A stretch of DNA of 64,000 nt from an uncultured Saccharospirillaceae bacterium (GTDB taxonomy: Bacteria; Pseudomonadota; Gammaproteobacteria; Pseudomonadales; Oceanobacteraceae): positions 186,001 through 250,000 of the forward strand of contig CANNFT010000004.1 of the NCBI GenBank assembly GCA_947503895.1, written 5' to 3'. Within the stretch, counting starts at the first letter, position 1. Each line of letters begins with the position of its first letter. A program made the position numbers and the translations under genes. Shown here one piece after another: positions 56,101 to 64,000 of the stretch. The notes under the pieces were generated by a model. That model made no database searches. It was not told the DNA's origin and saw only the letters and a program-made list of their open reading frames with translations.

Positions 56101-56208
56101 TTAATCGCTGCGGTTGCATTAGCCCCAATATTGGCAGGCGTATTGGGTGCAATAGTAGCTGGCTCTATCGCAATGTTAACAACAGCTTTTGCTAATAGGT
56201 ATTTTTAA
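53125..56208 (+). CDS. Transglutaminase-like protein of RHS-associated type with hydrophobic C-terminus
   Basis: A 1027-residue secreted protein. Signal peptide to about 40 (AVYA). Residues about 45-200 are helical and coiled. The transglutaminase-like core spans about 292-422: YDPVQIYNWVYNNIKFIPSYGSLQGA, then KAGNATDTSSILISMLRYAGVEARY, where the usual cysteine is absent, then LEHTWVEAY and SLDPSFKQYEF with His and Asp. A conserved GYIILDPETGAGAYKISSGANGG segment lies near 890. Residues about 940-1027 form Ala/Gly-rich hydrophobic helices like pore-forming toxins. Proteins of this kind usually precede RHS genes; none is present. The ATG at 53125 follows AAGGA; a frame from 53104 overlaps the upstream stop. 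Confidence 0.75.
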   Translation: MKNKALLFALRDWTSVMRSTAALVLVVFSWVMFSPAVYAFYSHGVEESQSKDTFTPLTESLMDSVVELQSSIHEQHEYLVGSSKNVPENTVNDFYRGVASLQKSILEQENNVRENWPNPEQVYPEFSGYSDLLKNKLTSLEDERKQKFQKQMARVQYAINRVTSAKHKSKEETAKVLESSLATLQKVGSNKVTHSWDNEQLPFGTLPSAAREPSSSPEELMKNLKIEVSEEQAQLTSHETKSMAKGMMRSFSVLNQPVANTAENNAENLAEDIEIQFSDEIKAKVQELNYDPVQIYNWVYNNIKFIPSYGSLQGASQAFDLKAGNATDTSSILISMLRYAGVEARYKIGTVELDVDKARNWVGGVDYADSVQVLLGQGGIPNALMIYEGETKGIKLEHTWVEAYINDTWVSLDPSFKQYEFKEGVDLQNAVPFDGSDLASQIEGSMTSNEEEGWVQGIDQSAIEQAMVGYQQSLETFINENHADATVADILGGQAIIQTVDTNLPSSLPYQQVVTDTSLSKLPESMRHKFKYELKYTSLKLEDYTANLAGKALAVSFKPATEADEQILLDYLPENIESEADIPSSLPYGLFNVIAEFTVDEQVVSISGSVPLGYEMKNELGFYSPRFGWETTSNPIIAADFQAVAMDLQGVSQSQLSELQERLKATHDKIEQASPDIANNIESESVEMLSKLSKHELMGDLLQLGAVGYMGMTNYHAAILAKSSEVIYFREPSYGTFSSSSHLDYFFMQPKNVYFGAAVMDMDRMANSAECRSNCWGDWSDFNQKSGAMMSALEHLIPEKIFSSNGSPKEAVSAVKAISIANSMGQKTYTLNTKNYSSVSQYIHFHSSEMRTEINSAIYSGKTVILHDSPIDYQGFSGMGYIILDPETGAGAYKISSGANGGSLSDAFNTLAVTLLGLVDGFLAHIGKLGDIWFSEGLKHAKNLLRASLLAGILALFATAASILSSGTLGWNELGKASVALFAFAATTYIIGLIAAVALAPILAGVLGAIVAGSIAMLTTAFANRYF

Positions 56209-56213
56209 AAAAA

Positions 56214-56636
56214 ATGAACCTCGTAATTTGGTCTCCTATCGTATTTTGCTTAGTTTTGGCTGTTGGAATGTATGGGTATTACGTTTGGTACCTAACTTGG
56301 CAAAAATATAATGCATCTGTTATAAAAGTAGACGTTATCGTAAAGGAGATCAAAGGGGTTATGTCACCAAAGGAGTATAAGATTGTCACGTTCGAATTTG
56401 AGTTGGGTGGGCAATCTTATATATCCAATCGCCAAAGTCTTTGGATGCGTGATGCTATGCCCGTAAACAAATATGTTGGTTCCAAGGTGGTAATGTGCTC
56501 AAACAATAACCCTAAGGAAAGCTGCCCTTACCGGCCTATAAGAGAGTTTTTTGCAACGACTATGTTGGCATTTATTCCACTAAGTTTTTCTATTTTATAT
56601 TGGATGGTGGTACTCGATATGCCACCTATTTTTTAA
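56214..56636 (+). CDS. DUF3592 family membrane protein, candidate immunity protein
   Basis: A 140-residue protein with helices at about 5-28 and 115-135 and a beta-rich loop between them (VIVKEIKG, VTFEFELGGQSYISNR, YVGSKVVMCSNNNP..SCPYRP). This is the DUF3592 layout. Such proteins are often found downstream of polymorphic toxin genes and are proposed immunity factors. The gene starts 5 bases after the transglutaminase-like gene without its own ribosome site, so coupled translation is likely. That closeness supports a protective role against the hydrophobic C-terminus, but this is inference. Confidence 0.7.
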   Translation: MNLVIWSPIVFCLVLAVGMYGYYVWYLTWQKYNASVIKVDVIVKEIKGVMSPKEYKIVTFEFELGGQSYISNRQSLWMRDAMPVNKYVGSKVVMCSNNNPKESCPYRPIREFFATTMLAFIPLSFSILYWMVVLDMPPIF

Positions 56637-56709
56637 TTAGAGTAAAATAGTTGAGTTTGATTATGTAATGGCCAAAAGATAATTATAAAAGTAGACAGTT
56701 AGAGGCAGA

Positions 56710-56991
56710 ATGATTAATAAATTCAAATGCAATAACTGCGGCACCAAAATCTCTATCTACAAGTTATTCACGCTAGATTTCGAAGGCGACATGATAATTC
56801 CTTGTCAAAGTTGCCGCTTAGATGTAGTCGGCACTAATGTTTTCAGTATTGTGGTGACGCTTCCGACACTTGCAGCCGTTGCATTGCTCCTAATTGATGT
56901 ATTTGATTTATCCTGGCTTTGGCTCCTTGCACTCATCCCTACCTGGCTCATCGCATATATAGTATTATTCCCCACCCGCAAAGATTATTAG
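56710..56991 (+). CDS. Small zinc-ribbon membrane protein
   Basis: A 93-residue protein. CNNC at about 7-10 and CQSC at about 33-36 form a four-cysteine zinc ribbon on the cytosolic side. Two membrane helices follow at about 44-62 and 67-86. Family unknown. A GAGG ribosome site precedes the ATG. It sits between the candidate immunity gene and the moxR operon and might belong to either. Confidence 0.65.
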   Translation: MINKFKCNNCGTKISIYKLFTLDFEGDMIIPCQSCRLDVVGTNVFSIVVTLPTLAAVALLLIDVFDLSWLWLLALIPTWLIAYIVLFPTRKDY

Positions 56992-57028
56992 TTAAAACCG
57001 GTTTGGGTATGTTAGGGATTGATAAATT

Positions 57029-58018
57029 ATGTCAGATGAATTTGTAAAAAAAGCCAATCAGATTCTTCAAAAACTTCGCCATCAGTTGAATCAGGCTATG
57101 GTATTGGATAAATGGTTGGTCGATCAGTTGCTCATATCCGTATTGTGTCGTGGGCATGTTTTGGTGGAGGCAGCGCCAGGGCTTGGGAAGACCACGCTGG
57201 TTAAGGTGTTGTCTAAAACCCTTGATCTTGAATACCATCGTGTGCAGTGCACACCAGACTTAATGCCCTCTGATATTACGGGTTCGAATATTTTTAACCC
57301 GAAAGAAAACGAATTTACTCTGCATAAAGGTCCAATTTTTACGCAAATACTGCTGGTAGATGAAATTAATCGTACCTCACCTCGTACACAGTCTGCGTTA
57401 CTACAAGCCATGGCAGAAAATCAGGTGACGCTGGATAGAACTAGCTATCCGCTAGACGATCAGTTTCTGGTGATGGCAACACAAAACCCTTTGGAATGCA
57501 GCGGCACCTATCCCTTGCCAGAAGCTCAATTGGATCGTTTCTTCATTAAAATGAAATTGGAATATCCCAATGCGAATCAGCTAAAGAAAATTGCGCAATT
57601 AAATCTGGATCACCACCCTGACCAAACCCTATCTCCTGTAATTACGACTAAAACCCTGGCTCAGCTACAATTTTTGCTGAAGCGCATCACGGTTAAAGAT
57701 GAGGTGGTGGAATATATCTCTAAAATTTGTGAAGCGGTTAATAAAGACGAAAATATCCGTATCGGTGTTAGTCCAAGGGGATGTATTGCTCTGATTCGCG
57801 CTTGTCAGGCGTATGCGCTGCTAGATGGTCGCAGCTTTGTAACACCAGACGATGTGCTTATCATGGCCGATCCGGTTTTAACTCATCGACTTTTAAATAC
57901 TGGCGATAAATCTGTCGATAAACGTTTTTATCAAAATGTCGCAGCTACTATTCCCGTCCCTGGAATGAGCAACGCTAACACCGCCAAAAAAATCTCAAAC
58001 ATGCTTGAGCTTGTTTAA
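57029..58018 (+). CDS. MoxR-type AAA+ ATPase
   Basis: A 329-residue AAA+ chaperone. Walker A is EAAPGLGKTT, Walker B is ILLVDEINR, sensor 1 is VMATQNPLE, and the insert PRTQSALLQAMAENQVTLD is typical of MoxR. The C-terminal lid contains SPRGCIALIRACQAYALLDGR. MoxR ATPases help assemble or activate VWA-domain protein partners, and they are often encoded with DUF58 and transglutaminase genes as here. The upstream giant protein carries a VWA domain but it is secreted, so a direct link is doubtful. Confidence 0.95.
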   Translation: MSDEFVKKANQILQKLRHQLNQAMVLDKWLVDQLLISVLCRGHVLVEAAPGLGKTTLVKVLSKTLDLEYHRVQCTPDLMPSDITGSNIFNPKENEFTLHKGPIFTQILLVDEINRTSPRTQSALLQAMAENQVTLDRTSYPLDDQFLVMATQNPLECSGTYPLPEAQLDRFFIKMKLEYPNANQLKKIAQLNLDHHPDQTLSPVITTKTLAQLQFLLKRITVKDEVVEYISKICEAVNKDENIRIGVSPRGCIALIRACQAYALLDGRSFVTPDDVLIMADPVLTHRLLNTGDKSVDKRFYQNVAATIPVPGMSNANTAKKISNMLELV

Positions 58019-58041
58019 CAAAGTCCTGCGAAGTGACAAAA

Positions 58042-59280
58042 ATGGATCAAATCGAAAAGTCAGTTCTTCCTGAGCATTGGCAAGCATTTCTTGAACGGCA
58101 CGTCACCATAGAACGCGTGCTTTGGCTGCTATGTCTTGGGCTATTTCTTGCGGCATGGAATCGAGGCATTCACCTGATGTACGCGATGTTTGCCTTTATT
58201 CTTGCGATGCTGATTTACAGTTATGGTGCAGCCTGGATGCAGCTACGAGGCATTAAAGCACAAATAACTGTGCCTCAAAATTTGCAAGCTGGTAAACCTT
58301 ATGAATTAGTTTGCATTTTAAAGAGTAAAAGCTCTCGTTACCTTTTAAGCATTGAGTTGCCATCAAATGGCCAGCCATTTGAACAACTAGAAGCGGTTCA
58401 ACTGGATGAACTGACTAAATCAGGACAAGCAAAAATTCCTGTCATGTTTAGTATGAGAGGGAAATTCAAAATTGATCAAATTAAAATATACTCTTGCTTC
58501 CCTTTTGGCATCGTTAAAAAAAACAAGCTGATTTCTATTGAGCCAGTGGAAATCTTCGTTGCTCCCAAAATCCATGAACTAAAAGGTCTGCCAACTGAAC
58601 ATCTGTTGAGTTCAAATAACGAAGGGAGTTTACCCCAACATCAGATGCTGGCAGCAGAAGATTTTGCCTCAATGCGAAGTTATCGAGACGGCGATGAAAT
58701 GCGAAATATTCATTGGCGAATGAGTGCAAAGCATAATGAGTGGATCGTTAAAGAGTTTGATGAAACTCGTGCCCCGTCTATTATGATTGTATTAAATACA
58801 ACGTCAGACCTGTGTAGTTCAATAAAATCAACGACGGCTGTGTTTGATGCAAAGGAGCACATGATAGAGATTGCCGCATCGACTGCCGCTAAGTGTGTTC
58901 AAATGGGAATGGGATGTCGAGTGATACTGGGAGAGACAACGATAGATGTCAGACCGTCACAGCGAGGCTTAATCAAATTGTTAACAGCCTTGGCTAAGCT
59001 TGATTTGCCTTCCTATTCGGGTGAATACAAAAACCAAGTTAAGCAGGCTTATTCATCAAACCCGACTTACCCTGTGGCTATCACGTTTACGGCGAAACTA
59101 TCCGCGCACAACCATTTAAATCTACCACTCTTTCCTCACCAGTATATGATCGAAATTGGCCTGGAAACCCAAACGTATCTAGAAACGTCTGTTGATATTC
59201 GACCGATTCAGCGTAAACAGTCATATCAGACCACAAAGATTGATATTCACAGCGGCTCAAACATTGGGGAGATATTTTAA
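58042..59280 (+). CDS. DUF58 domain membrane protein
   Basis: A 412-residue protein with two N-terminal helices (about 25-62) followed by a beta-rich domain and the DUF58 signature (GDEMRNIHWRMSAKHNEWIVKEFDE, near 225-249), which begins a VWA-like fold. DUF58 proteins are standard partners of MoxR ATPases. The ATG at 58042 is taken as the start; a GTG three codons earlier is also possible. The gap to moxR is 23 bases and the next ATG follows its stop directly. Confidence 0.9.
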   Translation: MDQIEKSVLPEHWQAFLERHVTIERVLWLLCLGLFLAAWNRGIHLMYAMFAFILAMLIYSYGAAWMQLRGIKAQITVPQNLQAGKPYELVCILKSKSSRYLLSIELPSNGQPFEQLEAVQLDELTKSGQAKIPVMFSMRGKFKIDQIKIYSCFPFGIVKKNKLISIEPVEIFVAPKIHELKGLPTEHLLSSNNEGSLPQHQMLAAEDFASMRSYRDGDEMRNIHWRMSAKHNEWIVKEFDETRAPSIMIVLNTTSDLCSSIKSTTAVFDAKEHMIEIAASTAAKCVQMGMGCRVILGETTIDVRPSQRGLIKLLTALAKLDLPSYSGEYKNQVKQAYSSNPTYPVAITFTAKLSAHNHLNLPLFPHQYMIEIGLETQTYLETSVDIRPIQRKQSYQTTKIDIHSGSNIGEIF

Positions 59281-61632
59281 ATGTCACCGAATGTCTTTAC
59301 TGCTTACTCATTTACGATCGCTACAGCTTTTTCATCTTTAGCTGTAGGGTTGGGGATTCCTTTTCTCGTTGTACTGTTATTTCCCATCTTCTTTTTAGCA
59401 ACGGGATACAGCTTAAATCTGGTGAATAAAGCGGAAGATAAGCAGGCATACCATAAGCAATCTGAACAGATTGCTATGGTGGGAATTATCGCATTTCTGC
59501 CACTGATTTTTACGTTGGGGATATTTTCGGCATTACTCGTGTTTTTAGCCTTTGCTCAGTTGGCACTTAATCTACAAACCTATAAGGCTCGCCAAGGCTA
59601 CCTTGGTTTGGTGCTAAGTTTTGCGATGATCTGTACAGGCGCTATCGAATCGAAAAGCGGCTGGTATCTATTGTTTTTTATCCCATATTCTCTTGGTTTA
59701 TCAGCCAGCTTTTTAAACCTCAGTGTTCAGCATAATAAGTTGAATCGAATCGTGTGGTTTAAGTCGAGCTTTGTATTATGTGCTACAGCATTTGTTATTT
59801 ATTTGCTAACGCCTCGATTTGAGCCGTTGTTGTTTGGTGCGACTCCCGGTTCCGACCACTATTACCATGACAAAGGTTGGGAAAAACGTGCGGAGAACCC
59901 GAACTCAGATGAAGGTTTTAATGATGTTAATCCACTAGATGAGCGAGATGACTTATTCGAGTATTCGCAAAAAGTGATGGATGAATCGCTAAACGATGAA
60001 AGTCTTTCAGATGAAGAAAGGCAAGCAATTAATGAGCTGAAAGGGAACTTGAATCAGTTAAAAAATCAGCTTCAGGATCAATTGGGTGGATCAGGCATAA
60101 GTAACGATACAGGCGATGGTCGTTCCGAAGGAAATTCCCAATCTAGTTCTAGAGGTAATGGTAGCAGTAGTAGGCAGAGCCAGCACTCAAGCCAACGCAA
60201 ATTAGGTGATGAGTTGTTATTATCAATTCGCTCGGGCCAAACGATGTATTTGCGGACTCGGATATATGACTCGTTTGATGGTTCGCAATGGAGTAGTTCG
60301 AATCGTCAGGTGCAATATGTGAAACCCGGTGACGAAGGTTTCATTAATTCATCGACATTTGCTCAAGATAAAAAAGTGATAGGGTATGAAGTTCATGTCG
60401 AGCATGACTTAAATCGATTTATCCCCTTAGCTGCAGAACCGACGCACCTATACTTTCCCGCTACGACCCTTAAAAAAGAAGCATTCAATCAATTTAGTGT
60501 GCCTGAAGTTTTGAAAAAAGGTTCAGGCTACAACGCAGAATTTAGTGTTGAATTCTATCAAGGCCGAATGGTTTATGAAAAAGCGCTAAACCAGGTGGGC
60601 GGTCAATGGTTGCAGTTAGATATAGATATAAAACCCCTTATCCAATCATACACGGTCGATTTAGTGCAAAATTTAAAATCGCCTTACGAAAAAGCGCAAG
60701 CAATTGAGAATCACCTTAGAACGGAATTCCAGTATACGTTAGATACAGCCCTTACTTCTAATTTAGCTCCAATGGAAGACCGACCTGTACTGTCAGATAA
60801 TTTCTCGTATGAACGTGTCATTGAGAATGATCAGGTGATAGAGGAATTTCTATTTGAGACACAATACGGTCATTGTGAATTGTTTGCCACTTCTATGGTG
60901 CTAATGTTGCGCAGTATTGGTATTTCGGCACGTTACGTAAATGGATACAGTGCTACTGACGTAAATCCTGTTACCGGATATATTGAAGTCAGTGGATTAG
61001 ACGCACATGCATGGGTTGAGGCTTATATAGATGGAATTGGCTGGATGCCATTTGAACCCACAGCTTTCTATCAAGTGCCCAGCAAGAAACCAAGTCAATT
61101 CGCATTTGAGGAGGTCAGCGAATATGCGAATCGAGAAATAAGTAAAATAGAATTTCTACAACCTGAGTCATTGACAGCTGGACAGGTGATAGCAATAGCA
61201 TGGCGCTTCATAAGCGACGCAATTTTGTCAGTCGCAAGAATTATTTATGTAAATTTATTAAACATAAGTGTATATGTGTTCGTCACTATTGCATTGCTTG
61301 GTCTGATATATTTTCTGTGTCCATTATTAAAGCCATGGATAAATAAATATATCTTAAGATATCAAGTTCAACGCTATCGACCTAAAGGTACCATTACTGA
61401 TTATCAGTTTTATTTTGATGCGATCAAGAAAGCACAGGAAATAACTAAAACCCATAGCGTTGGCTATGCACCAGTAACATTATTTACTCAACAATTGGGA
61501 ATGGTAAAGGCACCGGTGCTTTCGGATGAATGGTTAGCAGAATTCAACCTCCAGTATTCCAAGGGGAAAGTGGTTGTATCCACTAAGCAAATAGCGGAAC
61601 TACGTAAATTATTCGACCAAATAATAATGTAA
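59281..61632 (+). CDS. TgpA-type membrane transglutaminase
   Basis: A 783-residue membrane protein. Six or more N-terminal helices occupy about 8-185, a low-complexity Ser/Asn/Gln linker lies at about 270-310, and the periplasmic transglutaminase-like core follows, with Cys532 in YGHCELFATSMV, His576 in DAHAWVEAY and an acidic residue in PFEPTA near 592. A further helix at about 650-675 precedes a cytosolic C-terminal domain. Pseudomonas TgpA of the same layout is essential in that species. It begins right after the DUF58 stop with a GGGAGA ribosome site. It keeps the full catalytic triad, unlike the protein at 53125. Confidence 0.92.
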   Translation: MSPNVFTAYSFTIATAFSSLAVGLGIPFLVVLLFPIFFLATGYSLNLVNKAEDKQAYHKQSEQIAMVGIIAFLPLIFTLGIFSALLVFLAFAQLALNLQTYKARQGYLGLVLSFAMICTGAIESKSGWYLLFFIPYSLGLSASFLNLSVQHNKLNRIVWFKSSFVLCATAFVIYLLTPRFEPLLFGATPGSDHYYHDKGWEKRAENPNSDEGFNDVNPLDERDDLFEYSQKVMDESLNDESLSDEERQAINELKGNLNQLKNQLQDQLGGSGISNDTGDGRSEGNSQSSSRGNGSSSRQSQHSSQRKLGDELLLSIRSGQTMYLRTRIYDSFDGSQWSSSNRQVQYVKPGDEGFINSSTFAQDKKVIGYEVHVEHDLNRFIPLAAEPTHLYFPATTLKKEAFNQFSVPEVLKKGSGYNAEFSVEFYQGRMVYEKALNQVGGQWLQLDIDIKPLIQSYTVDLVQNLKSPYEKAQAIENHLRTEFQYTLDTALTSNLAPMEDRPVLSDNFSYERVIENDQVIEEFLFETQYGHCELFATSMVLMLRSIGISARYVNGYSATDVNPVTGYIEVSGLDAHAWVEAYIDGIGWMPFEPTAFYQVPSKKPSQFAFEEVSEYANREISKIEFLQPESLTAGQVIAIAWRFISDAILSVARIIYVNLLNISVYVFVTIALLGLIYFLCPLLKPWINKYILRYQVQRYRPKGTITDYQFYFDAIKKAQEITKTHSVGYAPVTLFTQQLGMVKAPVLSDEWLAEFNLQYSKGKVVVSTKQIAELRKLFDQIIM

Positions 61633-61812
61633 TTACAACGTCTGAGAACTGAGGATAGAATCGAATTGTTTATGCCTTTTGAGGCTGTGCAATTTGTTAA
61701 AATTATGTGATGTTCCATTTTTTCTGGTTACTGGGCGGCTGAAATTGAGATTTAAGTCAAATTTGATAAACAACTCTATAGCTAATATAGATAACTAATC
61801 ATTGTTGGATTA

Positions 61813-62274
61813 ATGATGTATAACTCTCTTTTTACTACAGAGGCGATATTTTATGTGTTTCTTTTTTGTTTTGTTTATTGCACCTTAGAGTTAATTATTG
61901 AATTGTATGTGCATCTTAACTTTGGTTTGGTCAAGTACTCTAATGCTAAGAATATTAGGCTAATAAGAGGTAAGTACTATATTGATGGAAAAAGGCTATA
62001 TTATGACAGAAGGAATATTTTTTGCTCTAATGAAATTCGGAGTAAAGATACAAAAAAGCTAGAAAAGTTAATTGAAAGGAATAGAGGGGTTAAATATAAA
62101 ATTCTGCCTGGTTTTGGTTCCTTTGTTAGTATTTCAGGGTCAAATAGTAATACCATTTGTATTGCTATCTTAATGGCCATTTTTTTAGTTGTCTCATATA
62201 ATTTTTCTAGTGGTTATTTTTATTTTTATGGACTGAAGTTGCCTCTGGTTACTGAAATTATTAAATCGCGATAA
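61813..62274 (+). CDS. AT-rich membrane protein of unknown function
   Basis: A 153-residue protein with an N-terminal helix (about 9-32) and a second at about 113-130. The middle is basic (KKLEKLIERNRGVKYKI). No family is recognised. It is markedly more AT-rich than the genes before it and lies 180 bases after the TgpA gene. The composition suggests recent acquisition. Whether it is expressed is uncertain. Confidence 0.5.
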   Translation: MMYNSLFTTEAIFYVFLFCFVYCTLELIIELYVHLNFGLVKYSNAKNIRLIRGKYYIDGKRLYYDRRNIFCSNEIRSKDTKKLEKLIERNRGVKYKILPGFGSFVSISGSNSNTICIAILMAIFLVVSYNFSSGYFYFYGLKLPLVTEIIKSR

Positions 62275-62792
62275 AAATATAATCTTGATGCTATGAGTAG
62301 TAAAGTAGATTATGTATATTGACTAAAAAATGTTGGATATTCTAATTGCAGTGGTAGGTGATGTTAAATAAAGTGAAGGGGTATGTTGATAATGGACGCA
62401 TTTCCTGAATCACTTCTCTTATTTTTTTACAAGCAATAGAGCTTTACCAGTAGCGCAATAGTTTAAGTTATAGGTTTTGTCTTCGCTCTATCAGTACCTT
62501 TGAGGATAGCCGTAATGACCGATGGTTTTGATAGGTTATTCATTTTCTTTATTAAAATTTTCCGCTTTTATGTTTTTAGTATGACGCCCACTTTTTAGTT
62601 GTGCATTTAGTGGGGCATTTGAAAAACTTCATTTTTACATTACTAAAATCCAATTTCACCCTGGCATTTTTGCGTCTGCACTTTCCAACTTTTCATGCGC
62701 AACCAGTATTGCGTTGTTCAACGGGTAGTCATTCAGGAGCATACTCAAAACTTCGCTCGCTCATTATGTCAAACCATCAAGAATTTAACGCT
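62275..62792. other. AT-rich gene-free stretch
   Basis: No gene is supported. A frame at 62601-62855 overlaps the end of the desaturase gene on the other strand. An imperfect stem, GCCCACT near 62585 with AGTGGGGC near 62609, has a 17-base loop. The region may be the scar of an insertion. Confidence 0.4.
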
Positions 62793-63926
62793 CTATTTTA
62801 TTTCCGGCGTAGTTGGCTCTTCTCGATAAGTAAACGGAAAGGCTTGTTGTTTTAAGAATCCTTCTGGCATGTAATCGCCTTTTACGCCATATTGGCTTGG
62901 CCATTCCGCTTGTCCTTTAACGGCTGTACCAAAAAGATAGTCAATAAATGAAAAATGCGCAGCGTAATTTTTATCGATTGCAGCGTCGTCAGATGCATGA
63001 TGCCAGTGATGAAACTGGGGCGTTACGATTAGATATTTTAATGGTCCAAAGTTGATTTTTACATTGGCATGATTAAATACAGCTTGAAAGCCTACTATGA
63101 TGACATATGCATCTATGACTGATTTATCGAACCCGAGCAAGACGATGGGCGTTAATACGATGGATCGAGTGATCAGTAGTTCAATAATATGTTGACGAGA
63201 GCCTGCCAACCAATCCATGTGTTTTACGCTGTGGTGAACGGCATGTAGTCGCCAGAACAAAGGAACTTCGTGATAGATCCGATGCGACGCATACTGAAAT
63301 AAATCAGCAATTAAAATGATTAAAAATAGCTGTATAGGAAAGGCAAGTGAAGTTATAAACTGTTGAACATCATCGTTAAGTGCCCAGCCGAAGGTTCGGT
63401 TGACAAATTGATTGGCGACTAAAAGCGCGAACCCAATGAGTAAGTGGTTTACGAAGAAGTGGTTGAAATCGGTTTGCCACTGAGGACGTAAGATAATTTG
63501 CTTCTTATGGGGAATGATTTTTTCAATAAATACAAAGATAAGCGTCGAGCCCAGCAAGTCTAGAATAAACCAATCTAGCCCTATATACGGTGTGTGATCA
63601 GGGAAATCTTCTACGGGGACTCTGTGGCCTCCAAGTGCAATGGCCGCTGCTACGAATGTCCAAGCGACGGCACCCAGTCGTTTATTTTTATTCCTAACAA
63701 AATTCAGCAGCCCTAAACTTCCAGATACTACCAAGGCATAGAATAGAATGATTCGTAGCGTGTCAACATGGTAGTTTTGACGTAATTCAGGGGTGGTGAG
63801 GTATTCGGGAAAATGGAATGCAAGAACGCCCAGAAAACTGAGCACGGCAAGAAAACAAGCAATATAACCGCTGACGATGCCTTCACCAATGTGCATCGCA
63901 TCTGCTCTAAAAATCTTATTTAACAT
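62793..63926 (-). CDS. Sterol desaturase/fatty acid hydroxylase family protein
   Basis: A 377-residue membrane enzyme of the di-iron hydroxylase superfamily. The His clusters are in place: HRIYHEVPLFWRLHAVHHSVKHMDW, then FNHANVKINFG and QFHHWHHASDDAAIDKNYAAHF. Several helices occupy the N-terminal 180 residues. Substrates of the bacterial group are usually lipids or carotenoids. The ATG at 63926 has AAGGAA six to seven bases upstream; the frame runs on to 63992 but without a ribosome site. Confidence 0.88.
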   Translation of the reverse strand: MLNKIFRADAMHIGEGIVSGYIACFLAVLSFLGVLAFHFPEYLTTPELRQNYHVDTLRIILFYALVVSGSLGLLNFVRNKNKRLGAVAWTFVAAAIALGGHRVPVEDFPDHTPYIGLDWFILDLLGSTLIFVFIEKIIPHKKQIILRPQWQTDFNHFFVNHLLIGFALLVANQFVNRTFGWALNDDVQQFITSLAFPIQLFLIILIADLFQYASHRIYHEVPLFWRLHAVHHSVKHMDWLAGSRQHIIELLITRSIVLTPIVLLGFDKSVIDAYVIIVGFQAVFNHANVKINFGPLKYLIVTPQFHHWHHASDDAAIDKNYAAHFSFIDYLFGTAVKGQAEWPSQYGVKGDYMPEGFLKQQAFPFTYREEPTTPEIK

Positions 63927-64000
63927 CACAGTTCCTTGGTGTGTCTGACTCCTTAGGCGGAAGAATATCAAGAAACCAGCCGGTAAGCACAATAAATTCA

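Noticed and set aside
62601..62855. 84-residue open frame on the plus strand
   Set aside because: It overlaps the coding end of the desaturase gene on the other strand and has no supporting ribosome site.
1..64000. tRNA, rRNA, insertion sequences, phage genes
   Set aside because: I looked for tRNA T-loops, transposase motifs and integrase-type genes and found none that could be supported.

Overview
The window looks like chromosome of a marine-type gammaproteobacterium. The housekeeping genes (prfB with its programmed frameshift, lysS, ung, a dbpA-type helicase, yaeQ, ppiC, mtfA, azlCD) and their closest resemblances in motif and order are gammaproteobacterial. Base composition is moderate to AT-rich, with the most AT-rich stretches at about 8.9-27.6 kb and 55-62.8 kb. 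Genus cannot be fixed from the sequence alone.

Layout. 1-8 kb: ordinary genes, namely a partial glutamine amidotransferase, a TIGR03546/TIGR03545-type membrane pair, a nitrilase-family hydrolase, YaeQ, parvulin PpiC, an MtfA-type peptidase with a SEC-C tail, a small membrane protein and a GGDEF diguanylate cyclase. 8-9 kb: a long gene-free stretch ending in a promoter with a perfect dyad at the expected transcript start. 9-27.6 kb: one co-directional, tightly coupled block of 17 genes that I read as an undescribed biosynthetic and export cluster. It holds an AMP-forming ligase, a BtrK/LysA-type PLP decarboxylase, a truncated acyl-CoA dehydrogenase-like protein, two small divergent thiolase/ketosynthase-fold proteins with an unknown protein between them, a full acyl-CoA dehydrogenase, a flavin halogenase-like enzyme, an alpha/beta hydrolase, an unknown protein and a free carrier protein. 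Behind a strong hairpin follow two TPR-type proteins, a LolD/MacB-type ABC ATPase and FtsX-type permease, a LolA-like periplasmic protein and an outer-membrane beta-barrel candidate. The simplest reading is that an amino acid is loaded on the carrier protein, decarboxylated, oxidised and perhaps halogenated or condensed, and that a lipidic product is moved to the outer membrane.

27.8-43.6 kb returns to core-type genes: TauE/SafE permease, AzlCD, DbpA helicase, prfB-lysS, ung, DUF2789, a YkgJ-type cysteine-cluster protein, a DUF1295 membrane enzyme, a thioesterase-fold protein, a GNAT acetyltransferase, a coiled-coil membrane protein, an amidase and a secreted protein whose only start consistent with its signal peptide is ATA.

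43.9-62.3 kb is a second accessory region. It starts with a 3051-residue secreted scaffold (RTX repeats directly after the signal peptide, seven PKD-like domains, a von Willebrand A domain, about sixteen cadherin-like/He_PIG repeats and an inserted lectin-like domain). A transglutaminase-like protein of the type usually found beside RHS proteins follows; it lacks the usual cysteine and ends in a hydrophobic, toxin-like region. Two small membrane proteins come next (a DUF3592 candidate immunity protein and a zinc-ribbon protein), then a MoxR-DUF58-TgpA operon. A sterol desaturase/fatty acid hydroxylase-family gene closes the window on the minus strand.
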